Source: CAZJGG01 sp964545475 (lineage in GTDB: Bacteria; Bacillota; Clostridia; Lachnospirales; JAISER01). Taken from it: a DNA stretch of 48,104 bases. The stretch covers positions 1 through 48,104 of the forward strand of contig CAZJGG010000020.1 in assembly GCA_964545475.1 (NCBI GenBank). Reading direction: 5' to 3'. Below are positions 43,597 through 48,104 of this stretch, in pieces (position 1 is the stretch's first letter; each line of letters begins with the position of its first letter). Below the pieces are notes generated by a model that saw nothing but the letters and a program-made list of their open reading frames with translations, was not told where the DNA came from and did no database searches. The position numbers were made by a program, and so were the translations under genes.

Positions 43597-44079
43597 TTAT
43601 TCAATTATCTTTCTTTCAATAACATTTATATCTACATCGCAAACCATAGCGGCTGTTACACACGCCAAAACAGTATGAATATTTTTGCTATTCGGTCCGG
43701 TTTGAATAGTGAATTCCTGCTCTTCAATTTCATTTCCGCCAAAAGTAGGAATTTTTCTTTGAATACAGCAAAGTATTGTTCTATTTTCATCTTCAGAAAC
43801 GCTTGATGTGGTAACCCATGCTTTTTGATTTAATCCGTAAGTTAAAATTTTTGCTTTGCTCTTTAACAAATGTTTTCTTAAATGTTTTATGTCATCATTT
43901 ATTATAACAATATCGCTTTCTTTTAACTGCGCTATTTTTTCTTCCGCCTTTTCGCTTGATGCCAATAATACAATTAATTTATTTTTTGTTCCTTCGGTTC
44001 TTTTGAGCCCATATAAATTAAACAGCATTTTTTTAACAACATCTTCATTAAAGCCTCCGCAAACATCCACATCAACCAT
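43597..44079 (-). CDS. Mur-ligase-like partial-domain hypothetical protein
   Basis: 160 aa, ATG at 44079 behind GGGGGG. It has no ATP-binding P-loop. Segments such as ILTYGLNQKAWVTTSSVSED and SKNIHTVLACVTAAMVCDVD resemble the end of the central domain of Mur ligases, so it is probably a Mur-ligase-derived protein without catalytic ability. It stands 80 nt upstream of the SSB-like gene in the same direction. Function unknown. Confidence 0.55.
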   Translation of the reverse strand: MVDVDVCGGFNEDVVKKMLFNLYGLKRTEGTKNKLIVLLASSEKAEEKIAQLKESDIVIINDDIKHLRKHLLKSKAKILTYGLNQKAWVTTSSVSEDENRTILCCIQRKIPTFGGNEIEEQEFTIQTGPNSKNIHTVLACVTAAMVCDVDINVIERKIIE

Positions 44080-44211
44080 AAAAGCGCCCCCCATATTTAT
44101 TAGACTTTTTTAAAATACAACAAAAACATAATTGAAAAAAGTCTATTTAAATGTTTATATATTATTTTGATATTTCATTGTTTCTTATATGCATGGTAAT
44201 TTATTTCATAA

Positions 44212-44252
44212 CTATATATTGACATTTTTACAAATTCTGATACAATATATTG
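44212..44252 (+). promoter_or_regulatory. nrdJ promoter with two NrdR-box-like sites
   Basis: -35 TTGACA (44219-44224), 16 nt, -10 TACAAT (44241-44246). Two 10-bp sites fit the NrdR-box core CWATATATWG exactly: CTATATATTG (44212-44221, over the -35) and CAATATATTG (44243-44252, over the -10), spaced 31 bp, i.e. three helical turns. This is the usual tandem arrangement through which NrdR represses ribonucleotide reductase genes. Confidence 0.75.
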
Positions 44253-44306
44253 TGTTTATAATTAAATTACAAACATTGGTCGGTACTATACAAAGGAGGG
44301 TATCTT

Positions 44307-47228
44307 TTGGAACTAGATGCAAAAATTTACAGATACTATACAAAAGAGCTTATAAATAAAGACGTTACCGTTTACGATTTATTTGAATGGAAAAAAGTAG
44401 ACGTTGTTCTTAAAAATTATGAAACAGGCGAATATATTACAAACATGGAAAACTTGGAATTTCCAAAAGATTATTCGCAAAGCGCCTGTGATATTATAGC
44501 AAGCAAATATTTCCGCAAAAAAGGCGTGCCTAACGACAGGGGTTATGAATACTCCATGCGCCAGCTTGTACACCGCATGGTTTCTTTTTGGGTGGACAGC
44601 TTATACGATGAAGTTATTATATCTCAAGAGCAAAAGCAAATTGTATACGATGAACTTGCATATATGATGCTTGCTCAAATTTGGGCGCCTAACTCACCTC
44701 AATGGTTCAACACGGGCCTTAAACTTATTTACGACATTGAGGGAAACTCTCAGGGGCATTATTACTTTGACGAAGAATTACAAGACGTTGTAGAATCTAA
44801 AGACTCTTATACAAGAACACAAGGCAGCGCTTGTTTTATAATAAGTGTACGGGATGCGCTTTTAGGTAACAAATCATTAACTGACCAGCTGGCTACAGAA
44901 ACTCTTTTGTTTAAATACGGTTCTGGCGTTGGAACAAACTGGTCTCCAATAAGAGCTAAAAACGAGCTTTTATCAGGCGGCGGCAAATCCTCCGGGCTTT
45001 TAAGCTTTTTAAAAGTATCCGACAGAAATGCCGGAGCAATTAAATCTGGCGGAACAACACGGCGCGCCGCAAAAATGAACATCTTAAACCTTGACCACCC
45101 CGAAATAATGGACTATATAACTTGGAAAGAAAAAGAAGAGCAAAAAGTTGTTGCCCTTTCAAAAATGGGTTATTCAACCTCTATTGACGGCGAAGCTTAT
45201 GAAACGGTTTCTGGGCAAAACGCCAACAATTCCGTGCGTGTCCCTGATAAATTTATGAAGCTTATAGACAACCCAAATGCCGTATGGCTAACCCAAGGAA
45301 GAATTGATTCTTCTGTAGACGGGCGACATAAAGTTTCAGAAATTTGGGAGGCTATTGCAAAGGCTACCCATAGCTGCGGAGACCCGGGAATGCAGTTTGA
45401 CGATATAATAAACTCTTGGCATACTTGCCCGGCTGGGGAAGACGGAGACGTTGAAGCACCCCACAACAGAATAAATGCCTCAAACCCATGTTCCGAATAT
45501 ATGTTTTTAGACGATACAGCCTGCAATCTTGCAAGCATTAATATAGTAAAATTTTATGATGATTTAAGCGGAGACTTTAACTTACAAGCTTACCTCCACA
45601 CTATAAAAATGGTTCAGCTTGTTTTGGAAGCAACAATCCACTGGGGGCAGTTTCCGACAAAGGATATTGCAAGAAAGTCCTATAAATTCAGAACAACTGG
45701 CTTAGGTCTTACAAATATGGGAATGCTTTTTATGCTTATGGGTCTTCCTTACGATTCTGACGAAGCAAGAAACGTTGCCGCTTCCCTTACAAGCATTATG
45801 ACGGGATATTCTTATTACATTTCGTCTTTAATGTCTGAAAAAGTTGGTCCCTTTACCTTTTATGAAATTAATAAACCTTTTATGTCCAGAGTTATTAAAA
45901 ACCACGCAAAAGCGGCTTCTTATGATGAAAATGACACTGTTTTCAGCGGCATTACATACGAACCCGTATGTGTTGACCATAAATTACTTAAAAATTTAGG
46001 CTATAGCTCAATTTCCGATTGCCTAAAAGAAGTATGGGCAGATACAATAACTTCCGGCGAACGATTTGGCTTTAGAAATGCCCAAGTTTCCGTTTTAGCC
46101 CCAACTGGAACTATAGCTTTCGCTATGGACTGCGCCACAACCTCCTCTGAGCCGTTTTTCAGCCATGTAGCTTATAAAAAGCTTGTTGGCGGCGGTTTTA
46201 TGGTTATTGTAAACCCGGCAATCCCAGCGGCACTGAAAAGACTTGGATATAGCGAACAACAAATTACCGAAATAACTGATTACGTAATGCGAAAAGGCGA
46301 CAGCGGAAACATAACAGACGGAAAAATTGAGGGTGCTCCTCACCTTAAAAAAGAACATTACGCCGTTTTCGATACAGCAAACAAATGCGGCACAGGCAAA
46401 AGATTTATAAGCCCAGAGGGACATGTAAAAATGATGGGTGCGTTAACTCCCCATGTTACCGGCGCAATAAGCAAAACCGTAAACTTGCCAAAAGATGCTA
46501 CAATTGAAGATATAAAAAACATTTATAAGCTTTCATGGCAGCTTGGCGTTAAAGCAATTGCCCTTTACAGAGACGGCTGTAAAGCTTGTCAGCCCTTAAC
46601 AACACACAAAGAAGGTAATACCGAAAAAGATTTAAAAGACTACACATATGAAGAGCTTCTTAATTATATAAACACTAAAAAAGTGATATACAAGCCTATG
46701 CGTGTTAAACCGTCTGGCATAAGAACCGCAAAGGTTCATGAAGCGGCTATAAACGGTCTTAAATTGTATATTACAACTTCCTTTTACGCCGACGGCAGGC
46801 TTGGCGAGGTTTATGTTTCCTGCGGACGACAAGGCTCTTTAACAAAAGGTCTGTTAGACAGCATGTCTACAACCATTTCCGAAATGCTTCAATACGGTGT
46901 TCCGCCTCATGACATTGCAAAAATGTATCGTGGGCAAAAATATGAACCAAGCGGCCAAGTAACAGGGCATCCATATATAAAATTTGTAGATTCAATTTCG
47001 GATTTAATAAGCAAAATTATAGACATAGAGCTTGGCAACTTTGATTACGTTCAAGTAAAACCCGAGGGTTACGAGCAAACACCTATACACGACGTTTTAA
47101 ACAAAGCCTACACAGTAAACGACTATATTTACGGCGAGGTTTGCACAAACTGCAAAAGCATGAAGCTTGTTAAAAACGGAACATGCAAAGTTTGCACGGA
47201 ATGCGGCACAACAACCGGATGCAGTTAA
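44307..47228 (+). CDS. nrdJ: Adenosylcobalamin-dependent (class II) ribonucleoside-diphosphate reductase
   Basis: 973 aa, starts at TTG with AAAGGAGGG 6 nt upstream. Reduces ribonucleotides to deoxyribonucleotides with a B12-derived radical, independent of oxygen. Redox Cys176 (GSACFIISVRD), radical-site Asn393/Cys395/Glu397 (ASNPCSEYMFLDD), Cys406, nucleotide-binding APTGTIAFAMDC and a C-terminal domain that ends with CTNCKSMKL ... CKVCTECG, a zinc-ribbon-like cysteine region seen in NrdJ. No cobalamin riboswitch was found in the 227 nt upstream; regulation seems to be via NrdR boxes. Confidence 0.95.
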   Translation: MELDAKIYRYYTKELINKDVTVYDLFEWKKVDVVLKNYETGEYITNMENLEFPKDYSQSACDIIASKYFRKKGVPNDRGYEYSMRQLVHRMVSFWVDSLYDEVIISQEQKQIVYDELAYMMLAQIWAPNSPQWFNTGLKLIYDIEGNSQGHYYFDEELQDVVESKDSYTRTQGSACFIISVRDALLGNKSLTDQLATETLLFKYGSGVGTNWSPIRAKNELLSGGGKSSGLLSFLKVSDRNAGAIKSGGTTRRAAKMNILNLDHPEIMDYITWKEKEEQKVVALSKMGYSTSIDGEAYETVSGQNANNSVRVPDKFMKLIDNPNAVWLTQGRIDSSVDGRHKVSEIWEAIAKATHSCGDPGMQFDDIINSWHTCPAGEDGDVEAPHNRINASNPCSEYMFLDDTACNLASINIVKFYDDLSGDFNLQAYLHTIKMVQLVLEATIHWGQFPTKDIARKSYKFRTTGLGLTNMGMLFMLMGLPYDSDEARNVAASLTSIMTGYSYYISSLMSEKVGPFTFYEINKPFMSRVIKNHAKAASYDENDTVFSGITYEPVCVDHKLLKNLGYSSISDCLKEVWADTITSGERFGFRNAQVSVLAPTGTIAFAMDCATTSSEPFFSHVAYKKLVGGGFMVIVNPAIPAALKRLGYSEQQITEITDYVMRKGDSGNITDGKIEGAPHLKKEHYAVFDTANKCGTGKRFISPEGHVKMMGALTPHVTGAISKTVNLPKDATIEDIKNIYKLSWQLGVKAIALYRDGCKACQPLTTHKEGNTEKDLKDYTYEELLNYINTKKVIYKPMRVKPSGIRTAKVHEAAINGLKLYITTSFYADGRLGEVYVSCGRQGSLTKGLLDSMSTTISEMLQYGVPPHDIAKMYRGQKYEPSGQVTGHPYIKFVDSISDLISKIIDIELGNFDYVQVKPEGYEQTPIHDVLNKAYTVNDYIYGEVCTNCKSMKLVKNGTCKVCTECGTTTGCS

Positions 47229-47234
47229 TTAATG

Positions 47235-47397
47235 GACCTCTTCCGAAACTCGCTGTCGTCGTATTTGTGAGCAAATTTTTTGTTTTGCAAGGAAGGGGGA
47301 AACGGGCATACCAAGCACCGTATGTACGTTTCCCCCTGACGTAGTCAAAACGGAAAATTTACCACAAAGACGGCGGCATGGAGTTTCGGAAGAGGTC
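47235..47397. repeat. Family A2 inverted-repeat element, identical copy 2
   Basis: 163 bp identical, as far as I can compare, to 26036-26198. It lies 6 nt past the nrdJ stop; flanking TAATG occurs on both sides (47230-47234, 47398-47402), like a 5-bp duplication. It may also end nrdJ transcription. Confidence 0.85.
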
Positions 47398-47464
47398 TAA
47401 TGAATATTTTAAAATAAATAATCGAATAATGACATTATAATATACGTTAAGGAGGTGTATTGTA

Positions 47465-47617
47465 ATGCCTAATCAAACTATTAAATGTAATGTTGCAACA
47501 TGCAAACATTATGACAGAGCTAACGTTTGTACTCTTAATTCGATTGTTGTTGGAAATACCAATTGTGACGCAAAATGCTCCAGAGAAACAGAATGCGACA
47601 GCTTCGTAAACGCTTAA
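47465..47617 (+). CDS. DUF1540 small Cys-rich protein
   Basis: 50 aa, ATG with AAGGAGG 8 nt upstream. DUF1540 pattern with cysteines at 8, 13, 22, 34, 38 and 43: IKCNVATCKHYDRANVCTLN, SIVVGNTNCDAKCSRETEC, DSF. These small clostridial proteins probably bind a metal, and several are associated with spores; the role is unproven. Ended by a strong terminator. Confidence 0.9.
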   Translation: MPNQTIKCNVATCKHYDRANVCTLNSIVVGNTNCDAKCSRETECDSFVNA

Positions 47618-47631
47618 ATAATCTATTTTGT

Positions 47632-47662
47632 AAGGAACGGCTAACATCGCCGTTCCTTTTTT
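47632..47662 (+). terminator. Intrinsic terminator after the DUF1540 gene
   Basis: AAGGAACGGC and GCCGTTCCTT form a perfect 10-bp stem with a 7-nt loop, followed by a T run. Confidence 0.93.
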
Positions 47663-47673
47663 CGTTTTCTCCT

Positions 47674-47701
47674 TTGACAACCCAATTTATAGTGATATAA
47701 T
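47674..47701 (+). promoter_or_regulatory. Consensus promoter directly before the hairpin array
   Basis: TTGACA (47674-47679), 16-nt spacer, TATAAT (47696-47701), both boxes perfect. The start would be near 47708, three bases before the first repeat unit. The upstream terminator at 47632-47662 isolates it from the DUF1540 gene. No protein gene follows in the window. Confidence 0.75.
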
Positions 47702-47710
47702 GTAACGTGA

Positions 47711-48104
47711 GTTCGACGAAGTCGAAAAGCCGCTTTAGCGGTTTGAATTGCGGAGCAATTCTCATGTTATGAGCGACAATTTACGGCGCTCTTTGCCGCA
47801 AATTGTGGGAATATAATCAAAGTTCTATGAAAATTATGCTTTTTATAATTTTCATAGAACTCACATTAATACTAGGTGAGTTCAACGAAGTCGAAAAGCC
47901 GCTTTAGCGGCTTGAATTGCGGAGCAATTCTCATGTTATGAGCGACAATTTGCGGCGGTTTTTGCCGCAAATTGTGGGAATATAATCAAAGTTCGATGAA
48001 AATTATGTTTTTTATAATTTTCATCGAACTCACATTAATTTTACGTGAATTCGACGAAGTCGAAAAGCCGCTTTAGCGGCTTGAATTGCGGAGCAATTCT
48101 CACA
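47711..48104 (+). repeat. Tandem array of a 169-bp hairpin-rich unit (2.3 copies, running off the window)
   Basis: Units start at 47711, 47880 and 48049, an exact 169-bp period; the third is cut by the window end. Each unit is a chain of perfect or near-perfect stems: TTCGAC/GTCGAA (loop GAA), AAGCCGC/GCGGCTT (loop TTTA), GAATTGC/GCAATTC (loop GGA), CTCAT/ATGAG, ACAATTTGCGGC/GCCGCAAATTGT and GTTCGATGAAAATTAT with its complement. The last stem changes in both arms between units (T47826:A47856 becomes G47995:C48025), so base pairing is kept. Each unit also holds a 15-codon frame (47769-47816, 47938-47985: MSDNLRRSLPQIVGI or with F for S), of doubtful meaning. Likely a transcribed structured RNA or a palindromic repeat locus. 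Confidence 0.8.

Noticed and set aside
44100..44306. Cobalamin riboswitch before nrdJ
   Set aside because: The region is only about 200 nt, contains a promoter close to the gene, and I see no B12-box-like sequence.
47711..48104. CRISPR array
   Set aside because: Repeat unit is 169 bp with nearly identical sequence throughout; there are no alternating unique spacers and no cas genes.

Overview
The window looks like a chromosomal segment of a low-GC, endospore-forming Firmicute, most likely class Clostridia. Support comes from a CotS-type spore-coat protein, Crh/HPr kinase regulation, AddB, a B12-dependent class II ribonucleotide reductase, GcvPA/GcvPB-type split subunits, a propionate-type CoA-transferase, AT-rich intergenic DNA with sigma-A promoters, and many TTG/GTG starts behind strong Shine-Dalgarno (SD) sites. 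I cannot name genus or species. No rRNA, tRNA, CRISPR array or transposase gene was seen.

Layout. 1-8.9 kb (minus): one long co-directional block pgk-tpiA-gpmI-eno-hprK-murB-rapZ-whiA-crh. It joins lower glycolysis (no gap gene here) to carbon-catabolite signalling (HprK and its target Crh), cell-wall precursor synthesis (MurB) and the RapZ/WhiA morphogenesis module. 8.9-9.8 kb (plus): a small phosphoglycosyl transferase from a consensus promoter, interrupted by a 100-N run that is probably a false assembly gap. 10-13.7 kb (plus): SDR-gcvPA-gcvPB, a divergent glycine-decarboxylase-like pair. 13.9-16.6 kb (minus): YtrA-type GntR regulator, ABC ATPase, permease and a DUF1848 protein. 16.7-19.4 kb (minus): CoA-transferase with a structured leader, and a GNAT-like protein. 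20-21.9 kb (plus): YebC regulator, TPM-domain membrane protein, unknown protein. 22-27.2 kb: unknown protein, CotS-like protein, HTH-less LacI-like protein, DUF1858 protein, two tandem signal peptidases, threonine aldolase. 27.4-36.4 kb: GNAT protein, small membrane protein with an alanine/Na+ symporter, and the gltX-addB-CAP-protein operon. 36.7-42.6 kb (plus): TfoX-C protein, pyrE, PH-domain protein, comM, a small MazE-tail-like ORF, a polysaccharide-deacetylase lipoprotein, pgi. 42.9-44.1 kb (minus): double-OB SSB-like protein and Mur-ligase-like fragment. 44.3-47.6 kb (plus): nrdJ behind tandem NrdR-box-like sites, and a DUF1540 peptide. 47.7 kb to the end: a tandem 169-bp array of hairpins directly behind a consensus promoter.

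Non-coding structure is abundant. At least six short terminal-inverted-repeat elements (MITE-like family A and relatives, flanked by TAA/TTA) and three hairpin elements of a second family (B) lie between genes. One family B copy sits inside a family A copy with a TTAG duplication on each side. The most unusual items are the promoter-driven 169-bp hairpin array, the SDR/GcvP-like cluster with altered active-site signatures, the tandem NrdR-box arrangement over the nrdJ promoter, and two genes that seem to start at non-ATG/GTG/TTG codons.
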